A program made the position numbers and the translations under genes. From the NCBI GenBank assembly GCA_023159155.1, contig JAJNNX010000019.1:1-64000 (forward strand): a stretch of 64,000 nucleotides of DNA. Reading direction: 5' to 3'. The notes beneath the pieces are model-generated. The model did not search any database. It was given only the letters and a program-made list of their open reading frames with translations, and was not told the DNA's origin. The stretch is from Ustulina deusta. Taxonomy: Eukaryota; Ascomycota; Sordariomycetes; Xylariales; Xylariaceae. Position 1 is the first letter of the stretch, and each line of letters starts with the position of its first letter. This document shows positions 1 through 11,899 of the stretch, piece after piece.

Positions 1-1339
1 AAATAATAATACTAAATAAAAAGTAAAACAGGTACAAAAAGTATATAGACTTGCAGTCCAAAGCCCTAAAATTAACAACATTAAAATAAAAAAACTAATT
101 TTTAAAAAAAAATACTTTAATTATAAACAACAAAAATATATATTAAAAAAACTGTTTAATAAAAGCTAGCGTAGCAACTAAACTACAAAACTTAAATAAA
201 TATATACTTATAAAATATAGCAAACTAAATATATTTATTTTAAAAATAGTTCTAATAAAGATTATATTAAACTATTAAAAAAATAACCCTAAGTAAAATA
301 GATTTTTATTTAAAAAGTATATTTTTAAATTATAAAAAAAAAATATAATAAATAAGTTTTTTAAAAAAAAGCCTTTTTTATATACTTATAGTATAAGCAG
401 TAAATAAACTATTTTTAACAACTTATAATTTTTTCGAAATATAAAAGCTAAACTATATATATTTATAAATATTTTGCTTTATTAAAAAAGTCCTATAATA
501 ACTATAACCTACTATAATAAAAATACTGCTATATTTTATAATAAGTTATAATAGCAAAGTTAATAATTAATTAAGCAAGTACTATAATTAACTTAAAAAT
601 TTAAAGCTATATTTTTTAATAAATCTTTATATTTATACTAAAATATAATATAATATTATTTTAAATAAACTATAATTCTAAACCTATAACCTCTTACTAA
701 ACTATTAATAAAATAGATTAGTATTTTTGCTAGATTTATTAACTAAACTTAATTATAAACATAACTTAGCAATAAATAACGCTAAAAATAATTATTATAC
801 TTTTTTTTTTTAAACAAATATATAATATAAAAATATAAAATTAAAAAAAGATATAAAACGCTAAAAAAACTAATAGTAAGCTACAAACCAGTACAACTAA
901 ATATATAATACTATATAACAATCTTATATTAATATTTTAAAAAAAAAATAACCTAACTGCAAAAAATATCGCTAAAATAAAACAAAACCTATATAATACT
1001 TCTTTTTTTTACCTAAATCTACTTATAAAAAAAAAAAAAAGCAAAAGAAAAACAAAAAAAGCAAAAAATCCAAAAAATACAAATCTTTTTATTAATAATT
1101 TAATACTACTAGTACATATTAGCTAAAACATAATAATATTAATTAATACAAATATTAATTATAATATATTATAATAAACACTATAATATTTAAAAAAATA
1201 ATCCAAAAAAACAACCTTTACAAAAATATATAGATTACTAATATTTATTAAATAAACAAATAATTAAAAACACAAATCTAAAAAAGAACTATTCCCTAAA
1301 AAAAAAAAAAAAAAAACTTAAAAAAAAGCCCTAGAACTT

Positions 1340-3830
1340 ATACCTTTAAAGTACTATAACCTTTTTTATATTTTTAGCAAAATAGATTCTGATACCCTAC
1401 TGCTTTACTACCTATAAATAGATTACAAAATAAAATTTATAAATATAAAGTTTCTAAAAAACTTAAGTTATAGTTTTTTATATAAAATATTATTAAACAA
1501 ATTAAAAACTATAAAAAAATATTTTATTAATAATTTATATAAAAGATTTATTAAGCTAAATAATATTTTATTTATATTTTTTATCTTATTTATACAAAAA
1601 CCCTATAGCAGACTTTACTTTTATATAAATTATTACAAATTAAACAAAATTACTAAAAAAACAGATATTTTTTACTACTAATCAAAAAAACTTTGTTATA
1701 TATTTTTAAAGCTAAAATTTTTTCTAAAATTAATATAAAACAAGCTTTTTATTATATATAAATATATTTAAGACAAAAAGACTTTATAACGTTTTATATT
1801 TATTATAGCACATATTATTATTATATTTTTTTGTTTGGTTTTATTAATAGCCTTTTTACGTTTTAAAAATATATTAATAATATTTTATTTAATTACTTAA
1901 ACAATTTTTGCAGCGCTTATATAAATAATATTTTTATTTATTCCAATAATTTAGAAAAATATTAAATATATATAAAAAAGTCCTTATTTAACTACGATCC
2001 GCTAGCTTATAAGCAGACCTTAAAAAGTCAAAATTTTATATAACTAAAACCAAGTTTTTTAAATATATTATTAGTACCAAAAATATATAGGTCAACCTAG
2101 CTAAAATTACTATAGTATATAACTAAAAAGCACTTATAACTATAAAAAAAGTTTAATCTTTTTTAAGTTTTTATAATTTTTACCGAAAATTTATAAAAAA
2201 TTATAGCAAAACAGCAGTTCTTTTTAATTACTTAATAAAAAAAAAAAGTACTATTTAAATAGACTAAACAATATAAAAAAACTTTCCAAAAACTAAAAAA
2301 AATCTTTACGTTAATTTTTACTTTTAAGCATTTTAATTATAAGTTATTTATTAAAATAAAAACAAACATTTTTAACAGCGTAGTAATAGGAGCTATATCT
2401 TAGCTATAGCAATAAATAATATTTTATTATATTTTATTCTAAAACTATACATAATACTAAATTAAACTATAGCATCTATAATAAAAAAATACTAGCAATA
2501 GCTCTAGCACTTAAAAAGTAGCAAGCCGAACTAATTAATAACTATAATTATTTTTTAGTCCTTACGGACTATAAAATATTAGAATACTTTAGTAAAAAAT
2601 AATACTTTAATTTAAAATAAGCCAAATAAATATTCTTGTTTTTTAAATATAACTTTTTAATTATTTACTAACCTAAAAAAAAAAATATAGTAGCAGACAC
2701 AATATCCCGCAAATAAAAAGATCTACAAACATAAACTAAAAAAAAAAAAGCATATAAGCATATAACTTTATTTAGATCTATATATAGTATTTTTTTATTT
2801 TAAAAAAATAATATTATAATGTTATATAAAATATAACCCTATATTAACCTAAAATAACTAAAAAGCGCTTAATTAATAAACTATATTTTATATAAAAATA
2901 AAATAAATCTTAATATAAAAATTTACTAATAAAAAACTAAAATAAGCGTAAAAAACAACCTATAAATTATTAAAAAAGGACTTATAACCTTTAAAAATAG
3001 ATTGGTTGTTCCGGACGTTCTATACTTACATACATAACTAATTAAAAAAATATATAACGGAATACTAACTATACATTTTAAAAAAAAAAAAAAAAAACAA
3101 CTAGTTACTTAATAATATTAGTAGCCAAAAATAATAAAAAATTACAATATATATATAGCTAACTGCTTAAAATACTGCCCGGCTAAAGTACTAAAAAATA
3201 AAACCTTTAGCAAATTATACCTATTTTTAATACTTAATAAAATATAGAAATATTTAGTAATAGATTTTAAATAAATACCTAAAGATTAATATAGTTATAA
3301 TAATATACTAATAATAGTTAACCAATTAAGCAAACAAGCATAAATAATCTTTTATATAATACAAGCTACGTTTAAAAATATAGCTTGTATATATTATAAA
3401 GGCCCTTTTAAAGTATTTAGAATATTTGCAATAATTATCTTAAATAAAGAACTATAGTTTATATCTATATTTATAAACAAACTATATAAACTAATAAGTA
3501 TAACTTATACCCTAGCTTTAATAAAACATTATAAAATAATAAAGCAAACAAAGATTATAAACAAATATTTTAACTAAAAGTTAAAATTTTATATAAACTA
3601 TTATTAAAATAATTAGTCCTAAAAAATATTTGCTATAAACTATATATAAATAGCCTTACTACATAAGTTTATAAGCTTAACGCTTTACAAAATAAAAATA
3701 AAATTTTTAATACTATTCTATTTTAATTAGAAAAACAAAACCGCCAAAAAAGAAATAAACAAATTACTAGTATAAAAAAAAGCTTTAAAAAAAAACATAC
3801 AAAAAGAACTAAAAAAATAGTCCAATTCGT
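1340..3830 (+). pseudogene. gypsy pol relic: reverse transcriptase, RNase H, integrase
   Basis: Remnants align by eye to gypsy pol. Near 1,590-1,680 the reading resembles the RT block with F-x-K-P then L-x-F-x-x-x-Y-x-x-LN-x-IT. Near 2,560-2,710 it reads LTDYKILEYF, then a stretch ending NIVADTISRK, which matches the end of the RNase H domain (usual form LTDHKALEYF ... ADALSRR). Near 3,240-3,330 it reads VIDFK, IPKD, YSYNN and VNQLSKQA, matching the integrase core (MDF ... LPKS ... YD ... VDRLTK). Conserved Asp, Gly, Trp and Arg codons are replaced in the way expected from C-to-T and G-to-A change, and stops are frequent. It is a dead gene. Confidence 0.82.
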
Positions 3831-4666
3831 TAATATAGCTAAATTATATTTATAAAATATATAAAATTATATAATATAGCAAGCTAATAAAAACTATAAA
3901 AATCCCAACTTTAATATAGGAGATTATATATTTATACTAAAAAAATAACAAAGCTAAAAAATAACCGCTTATTTAACAAATTTAACTATTTAATAACATA
4001 ACAAACGTTTAAAATTCTAATACACATTAGTAATACTTTTATACTTAAAATATTTTTTTTCTAGCAAACTATAAATAAATATTACACTAATAGATTACAA
4101 AAATACTTTAATAACTTATTGCTAAAACAAAAGGCAAAAAACCTAAAAAACAAAATAATTAAGCTAAAAAACAAAAAAAAATTTATAATAAAAAAAATAA
4201 AAACTTCAAAAATATACTATAAAAAACTATAATATTAAATTAACTAAAAAAGCTAAAATACTAATAACAAATAATATTTAGTAAAAAACTTTAAAAATAA
4301 TACAAAAGTATTAAAAAAGTTTTATAATAAAAACCCCAAATTAGTAGAACTGCTAATAAGGTTGGAAAAATAGCTAAAAGCCATAAAAAATAACAAATTT
4401 AACAAAGTATACCTTAACAACAACAAAGCTATACTAAAAAACATAAAAAAGTTTTAATAAAAAAACACATAAAATAACTTTATACTTAAGTTATAATATA
4501 ACAAAATCTTCTAATATTATATATAAAAAAACTTGTTTAATAGTATAATAAAATAAGGGCCTAAATCAAAATCAATAAATAAATACTTAAAACTATTTTT
4601 TTTTTAGCTAAAAAGCACTTATTTAAATATATACAAACATATCTTTTTTTTTTTTTGCAAAAAGGG

Positions 4667-4938
4667 TAGTTATAGTATAGTAGCTAGTAGCCAGTAGTAT
4701 AGCTACAACCTATAAGCTACACAAACTACAATTTTTAATTCCTAGGTTATATAACTTATACCTAGCTAACACCTAATAATTACTTAATAGCTACCTATAC
4801 CTCCTACTAATCTACCTATAAAAAACCTGCAACGCACCCTTATAAAATTAGCTTTTCTTTTTCTTTATATTTAGATTCTAATACAAAGTTTGCTTTCAGA
4901 ATAAAGCCTTGCTTTCTATAATTGCCTAACACATAATA
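4667..4938 (+). repeat. 3' LTR of gypsy family A, RIP-mutated
   Basis: This about 270-bp segment is the mutated twin of the solo LTR at 25,079-25,343. Shared landmarks include TAAAAAACCTGCAACGCACC against TAAAGAACCTGCAACGCACC, and the closing AATAAAGCCTTGC. Nearly all differences are G to A or C to T in this copy (for example GTGGCTGGTGG became GTAGCTAGTAG). It follows the purine-rich tract at 4657-4666, as a 3' LTR should. AATAAA near the end could be the element's polyadenylation signal. Confidence 0.85.
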
Positions 4939-5329
4939 ATATATATATTTAAATAGTTATATAGTTTTTTTTGGTTTTTTTTATATAACAAGTAGTTATA
5001 ACCAAAAAAAAAATAGCTAGTATTAAAATAACTAGTATTAGTTATAACTTTATTGTATAATTTGTATACAATATAAATGTATGCTTAGTTTTTGTATAGA
5101 TATTAGCCGGACTTCGGCCGGACAAAAAGGACCTTATTTTTTATTATTATATTAGTTTATATAATAGTATAAGTTCTTATATAAATATAAAAAACTCATG
5201 CTTTGTATAAAGATTCTTTTTTTCTGTATAAATAATATAGTACATAATAAATTATATTCTGTCTACACGCGTTATTTGTTTGTTTTATATCTAATATATC
5301 ATATATAGCCTATTTAATATTTATAGCTA
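4939..5329. other. AT-rich spacer, no gene seen
   Basis: Low-complexity AT-rich DNA with a little residual CpG. It holds a small GC-rich hairpin at about 5106-5118 (GCCG, loop, CGGC). The hairpin stands out in its surroundings but is too short to assign. No coding frame or RNA gene is visible. Confidence 0.6.
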
Positions 5330-6700
5330 ATTATTAAAAAAATATATATATTTTAATACTATTAATTTATTTTAATTAAAATAAATAAATAAAATTAATA
5401 AAAAAACTTTTATTAATTTTAATTAATTTTTCAATTAAATAAACTACTAAAATTATTTTTATTATATATTTTTTTATTAATTAAATATTTAAATTTTTTA
5501 ATTTTTAATTAAAGTAATTAATTAATAATTTTTTTTTTTTTATAATTAAAACTTTTTAAAAATTAATAATTAAATTTTTTAGAAGTTTAATTATTTAAAT
5601 TAAATTTATATTTAATTAAATTTATAAATTAAATTTATTAATAATTTTTATATATTTGTTTAATATTATATATTAATTTAATAATTCTATTAATATATAA
5701 TTTGGAAAAAATATTTATATTTATAAAAACTTTATATAAATTTCTTTTTTAAGTTTATATAAAAATAATTTTATAATTTATATTTTTATTATAATTTAAT
5801 AAATTAATATTTTTATAAATAATAATAAATAACTAATAAAACTTAAATTATTTTAATAATATTTTTATTTAATTTTTTTTTTAATTTATAAACCTAATTA
5901 TTTAATAAAGTTTTCGTTTTTACAAATTTATTAAAATTAATTTTTTATACTTTAGCTTTTCTAATATAAAAGAAATTTAAAATTAATATTTTTAAATATA
6001 CTTTTTATTATTAAATTATAGTTATTTTTTAAAAGCGCTAAAACAAATATTATAAAAGATTAATATTTTTTAATATATTTTTAAATATATTATTTATATT
6101 GAATTGTTTAAGTTTTAGTTTAAATTTTATTTATTTTATTTTTATTTTTAAATTTTTAAAAATTTTTTTCTTAAATATTAGTTTATTTAAAACGTTTATA
6201 AAAAGTTTTTAAAATTATTTAAAAATAATAAACTCACTATATTTTATAACTAAAATTATTTTAATTATTTAAAAACTAAAAATAAATTTAAAATCTTTAA
6301 AATTAAGTTTTTTATAAATTATTTATTTTAAATAATATAAAAATAAAAAATATGTTTTAAATTTATGTTAAAATTCAGTTTATGTTATAAAATATATAAT
6401 TAAAAAAAAAGGTTATTTATATTTTATTAATTATAAGAAAATAAAAAATATATCTTGATTAAATATTTATTTACAAATAATTAATAAGCTTAAAATAGTT
6501 TTATAATTTATTAATATTATAAATAAAATTTTTAAATTAAAAAAAAAATTAAAATTAAAATTTATTAAATAATTAGATATAGATTTTATATATATAACTA
6601 CAGAGTTATAAGTTAGTTTATACATAGGCTTTTTATTTTATTATTATATAGGTCTAAAGTTTTTGTAAGTTTTGCTAAAACTGTACTAACTATTATAATT
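5330..6700 (-). mobile_element. Fragment of gypsy family B, RIP-degraded
   Basis: This stretch parallels the 5' (gag-side) end of the family B elements at 22,862-33,434. For example the section around 5,340-5,660 matches about 26,780-27,250, and 5,835-5,930 matches about 32,225-32,430. It ends in part of the family B LTR (about 6,575-6,695, with ACAGAGTTAT and TATATAGGTCTA in common). Orientation follows the better-preserved copies, which read on the minus strand. The fragment is truncated at both ends and non-coding. Confidence 0.65.
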
Positions 6701-8775
6701 TTTAGTAAATATAAAATTTTTTTGTTTTATTTTAAACTATTTAATTTATTTTATAAAAGTTTTATAATTTTATTAAGTTTAATTTCTTATAAGTTTTATT
6801 AAAAAAATTTATAATATTATTAATAATATTTTTATTAAATTCTTTAAATAAGTTTTATATATATTAATAATTTATATAATATTTATTATAATTAATTATA
6901 TTTTTAATATAAATTTTATATTATAAAAAATAAGTTTTAAAATTTAATAAGTTATAAATTTATAATTAAAATTTAAAATTTTATAAAATAACTATAATAA
7001 ATTTGTTTTATTTTAAGTTTTTTAGTTTAAATTTTTTTTTTAAAAATTATAAATATATTTTTAATTATTATATTTTTAAGAACTATTTTAATAAAGCAAT
7101 AAGTTTAAAAAATATTATAATATATTGAAATTTGTTTAATTTTATTAAGTTTTTTTATATGTTTAGTACTAAAAAATATATTTAAATTATTTATTCATTT
7201 ATTTATTTTAATTTTATTAAATAATAAATATTAGTTTATTTTTAGGTTAAAAAATATAGAGAATAAGCTATATTAAATATTTATATTTATTATAATATAA
7301 AGTATTATATAATTATACTAATAGTTTATTAAACAAAAAAATATTACAGTTTTAAAAGTTTTATTAAATAATATTTTAATAATAAAAATATAAGTTTTTT
7401 TTATTTTTTTTTATTAATTTAATTATATTAATAATTTAATTTATAGTTTCTATAAGTATATATTTAATAACTTTAAAATTAAAGCTAACTATAAAATATA
7501 AAAAATTAAAAGTAAAAATATTAATATAGTTAATAAATTTATTTTTTTTATTTTTTTTATAAAAAAAGTTCTTTTTAGCATTTTTAGTTAAATATTTTAT
7601 TTTTTTTAAAATTATATTAAATAATTATTTTATATTTTGTTTTTTTTAAAGGATTTTTTGATTATTTTATTAATAATATATAATAACTACTAGCTAGTTA
7701 TATAGTTTTTTAAGTTATGTTTTAAATATTCTCTTTTATGTTTTTTTATTATTAACTTATATTTAATATTTTTAAAGTTTAGTTTTATGATTTCTTTTTT
7801 CAATTTTTTTTACTAGAAGTAGCAACGATCATATTATTTTTATAATTATTTTTTATTATTCATAAAATTTATACTTATAATTATAATAGTAAGATTACTT
7901 ATTTCTAGTATTTTTTGTTAATTTTTTTTAATATAGCTAATTATTGTTTTGTTATATTTTTAGATTTCATATATTTTTAGCTAGTATAGCAAGGTTTTTT
8001 TTATCTTTTATTATATAAAGTATAGCTATTGTTTTAATTAAGAAATATATATAAGTTAATAAGTTTTTAGTTAGTAATATATGCTTTTTTAATAATATAA
8101 AATAATTAAGCTATATACTAAACTTTTTAGCAATATTATGTTTTAAGCGTTTTATTTTTTGTCTAAACTTTTTAAGTATAGTAATATAGTATTTATTAAT
8201 ACTAAGTTTTTTTGTAAAAAAATTAATAATTATTATTAAGGGTTTATTATAGTTTTATATTTTAAGTTTATCTTTTTATTTTGTTAAGCTTATATTTTTA
8301 AAATGTGTTTTATTAAAAGTTTTGTTTAAAAAAGCTTATAATTATATAATTTTATTTTTGTTTTTATTATTAGCTGTTTATCTTTTTGTTTATACTAGTT
8401 TTTTTAGTTATTAATATTTTTTTATATATACATAATCTTTTTTGTTTTAATCTTTAGAATATTATAATATAGTAGTATTAATGTTTTTTTAAAATTTTGA
8501 GCCTCACTAAAGATACTATTAAAATAGATACTTATAAATAATTATTTATAAATAGTTTTAATATAGTAGTGCTTATATATTAAAAAATAAGCTAAACTTA
8601 TATTTTTTAATATAATAATTGTTATTATTTCTAAGGGGATTTATTAATTAAGCGTACCAAATAATAGGAAATTAATTTTTATTAATTTATATATGCTCTA
8701 GTAATAGTTTTTTTGTTATTATTAAAAGTGTTTTTTATAATGTTTTATTTTTTTTTACTAGCATAGCTACTATAT
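6701..8775. other. RIP-degraded AT-rich DNA, origin not identified
   Basis: More than 2 kb of A+T-dominated sequence with stops in all frames. Its composition matches the flanking dead transposons, so it is probably repeat-derived, but I could not match it to a family by eye. No gene or RNA is supported. Confidence 0.5.
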
Positions 8776-8867
8776 AGCTTAAGTGAGTGATAACTTACGT
8801 AATCTACTCACACTACTTCACTATTAGGGCTATTTAAATATTTTTATTAGTACAAAATAAACATAAA

Positions 8868-8997
8868 ATATATCTCACAAGTAAGTTTTACACACAAGTA
8901 ATTTTTGCACTTTTAAACTTTTCTATATAATTACTATTCTAACTTAATTATTTTAATATATCCCACAAGTGAGTTCCATAGACGTGTAATTCGGAGT
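8868..8997. repeat. Diverged direct repeat of about 35 bp, 88 bp apart
   Basis: ATATATCTCACAAGTAAGTT near 8868 recurs as ATATATCCCACAAGTGAGTT near 8956, and the similarity continues through ACACACAAGTAAT against ATAGACGTGTAAT. The surrounding 8,776-9,050 is richer in G and C than its neighbours and also carries AAGTGAGTGATAACTTACG. These may be terminal or subterminal repeats of a DNA transposon, but I could not find the partner end. Confidence 0.45.
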
Positions 8998-9059
8998 TAG
9001 ATCGCATGATTTAATAGAAACCGGTCTGGTGCTATAGTACTGCCGCAAAAAGCTAACCT

Positions 9060-9220
9060 ATTATGGAAATCGGGAGGCAGGTAAAGAAAATGGCTAGGTA
9101 CTACGCCCCACACGTATCTACTATATATTGTAGAAGTACTACCTTATCTAGCTATATCTAGGTTTGTTTTTTAAGATAATATATAATACTATATACCTAT
9201 TATATATATTTATTTTTAAC
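9060..9220 (+). repeat. copia 5' LTR, 3' portion
   Basis: This block shares TACGCCCCACACGTATCTAC and GTTTGTTTTTTAA with 34,520-34,680 (there TACGCCCTATACGTATCTAC). The two copies end together at TATTTTTAAC and TATTTTCAAC. What follows here is the primer binding site, so this copy is the 5' LTR. Its left limit is uncertain because similarity fades near 9,060. Confidence 0.7.
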
Positions 9221-9222
9221 TA

Positions 9223-9235
9223 GTTATGAGCCCGG
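9223..9235 (+). other. Primer binding site for initiator tRNA-Met fragment
   Basis: GTTATGAGCCCGG lies within a few bases of the LTR end. Its reverse complement, CCGGGCTCATAAC, contains the CAT anticodon and matches the anticodon arm of eukaryotic initiator tRNA-Met. Copia-type elements are known to prime from a tRNA cleaved in this region. The site kept its G and C bases in otherwise bleached DNA. Confidence 0.7.
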
Positions 9236-11899
9236 AAACTTATAACCTATAATATTTATAAATTATTTTATAATTATTTTTTATAATTAATTAATAATAA
9301 TTGTTATTTTATTTATTATTATTTAAATTATTTTATAGTATTTAAATATAGCTGTTGCTATTTTTCTTAAGCTAGAAATTAATAGTAATACTAAAAATAA
9401 CACCTTAGTAGGAACACTATCCTTTAGTAATAGCTACTTATTTTGCTATAAATGTTTTAATATATTAACTATACAACTAATAAAAATATATTATATTTAT
9501 TAAATTTTAATAAATACTTTTTATTATACTTATATTTTTAATAATAATACTTATTATTATTATTAATATTTATAGTTTATTATTAATTATTAATAAAAAA
9601 TAAAAATAGATTTATTTTAATGTTTGCTATATAAAAGTATAAATTATTTAAAATACTAGATAAGCTGACGTTTTTTTAATAATTAGAAATTTAGCTAAAA
9701 TTAGGCTAAAAAAATAATAAACAATACTTTAAATATTTAGAACTAAGTTAAAAACTTATTTAAGTTTTAAACTAAGGTTGTTTATAAATATTTAAAAAAT
9801 TATTATAAAATATAATTTTAGAACATAACTATTTATTTTATTAATTTACTACGGATTTTTTAATAAAGAAAACTTTTTATATTTTATATAAAAATTTAAG
9901 AATAAACAAAAAATATGTTTTTTTTATAAAGATCTTTTAAATTATAACTATTAGCTAAAACCTTTTTTTTTTACTAACTATATTTCTAAATCTTTTCTTA
10001 TTCCTTTTATTATATAAAGTTTTTTTTATATTTATACTAAAAAAGATTAATAAAATAGACCTATTTAGATTTAAAGTTATTATTTAATTAAAATATTATT
10101 TAATTTTAATTCTAATAATTTTTTATTAAGTTTAACTTTATTAGATAATATTTTATTAGAATTTATTTTAAATAATTTTAAAGTAACTATTTTTTAAAAC
10201 ATTATTATGCTTGATTTTTTAGCTAAATATTTTAGATTTAAAAAATAAATAAAAAATTATATATATATTATAAAATATATTAGTTTTTTTTTCAAAGAAT
10301 TAAAAAAAATAAACAACCCGAAATTTTTAATATATTAATAAGCTTTGACTTATACAAGGTATAAAAAGCTTAGGAAGTTGTTTGATAAAAAATAAAAAAT
10401 AATATTTATAGTTACTATAAAGAAAACGTCCGAGAATTATTAATAGAATAATAAGTAAATTTTAATAATAAAAATAAAAAAGTTATAATAGCTAATATAT
10501 AAAAGCTAATTAATAAAAAAGTTAGGTTAGTTAGAAGTTTAATTTTTTAAAACTTATTATATAAGTAAGAGAATATTTGTTTTAATTTTAAACATCTAGA
10601 TTTAGAAAACCTTACTATTGGAAAACTTTTTTTAATAATAAGGCTTTTTTTAGGTTTAAAAAAGAATTACGCTAATTTTAAATTTTTTTTTTTTTAAATA
10701 AATTATTTTATTACTATTAAAAAACCTATAAAAAAAACTTATAAAAGGAATAACTTTTTAATTTGCTTTAATAAAAATATAATAAAAACAATATATAAAG
10801 AAAATTGCTAACTAAAATATTATTAAAGTTATATTATTTATAAATTAATAAAAAAAAAATTTTATTAAAATAATAATAATAATAGTAATAACAGTAATAA
10901 TAATAATAATAGTAATAATAATAAAAAAAAGAATAAAAAAATAAAAAAAAAGAAACCTAGCTATTCTTATTATATTATTACTAGCTAAAAAGTTATAATT
11001 TATAGTTCTTTAGAATATTTTTATATAAACTTAAATTTAGTTTTTAATTAATAAAGAATAAATAATATTAAATAATATGAATATAGCTGTTTTGTTTACT
11101 AATAATGTTTTATTATTTTTATTACTCGGATTTCTAAATCTAATATTTTTAGTTACCTAGAACAATATAAAAAAAGTAAAAAAAATACTGGAATAAAAAC
11201 TAGGTATTTTTAATCAGATATTTAATAAATTTAAGCGTTAAAAAAATTAATACTTTTTAGTAATAAAAGTATTATTTATAATATTATAAAGCTTAATAGC
11301 TATAGTTTTATTAGATTTTAGTTTTAGAAAAACTTTAGTAAAAATAAGTTTTTTAAATATATTAAAGCTAAAAATAATAGAACTTATAATATAAATTATT
11401 AACTATATTATTTTAAATAATAATTATAATTAAATTAATTTTATAATAGGCCGCTAGTTTATAAAATTAGTAGTATTATAGTTATTCTAGAATAGATAAA
11501 TATTACTAGATTTTTTACTATTATTAATAAAAAAATTTAAAATAATTATTGTTAATAATGTTATTTATTGCTTTAAAATAGGCGTAAATCTAGTTTTAAT
11601 ATTTTAATTTATAAAAAAAAAATTAGAATTTTTGTTTTATTAGAATAAGGCCTAAGTAGCTATAAAAAAGTATATTTTTTTAATAGCAAAAAGGTTTAGC
11701 GGACTATATATAGTTAATTAGTTAAATAAAACTATTTAAATAGTTGTTTTTAATTTTATTTTAAAAATATAGTATAAATAATTTAAAGATATAAATAATA
11801 AAGAAATATAAAACTAATAATAATAATAAAAAGTATTATTTTTTAAACTAAATATAGTTTTTATAAAACTTGTATTAAAAGAAAAATATAAATAAAACT

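Larger units (their letters stand above)
1..4938 (+). mobile_element. Ty3/gypsy LTR retrotransposon relic (family A), RIP-degraded, 5' end outside window
   Basis: This is the 3' part of a gypsy-type retroelement on the + strand. Conceptual translation through many stops recovers the gypsy pol order: reverse transcriptase, RNase H, integrase, followed by a short purine-rich tract (GCAAAAAGGG, 4657-4666) directly before the 3' LTR at 4667. The sequence is almost entirely A and T, with CpA and TpG largely replaced by TpA on both strands, the classic RIP pattern. The 5' LTR and the start of gag lie left of the window. A nearly unmutated LTR of the same family is at 25,079-25,343, which confirms the family and shows what was lost. 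No open frame remains, so the element cannot encode protein. Confidence 0.85.
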
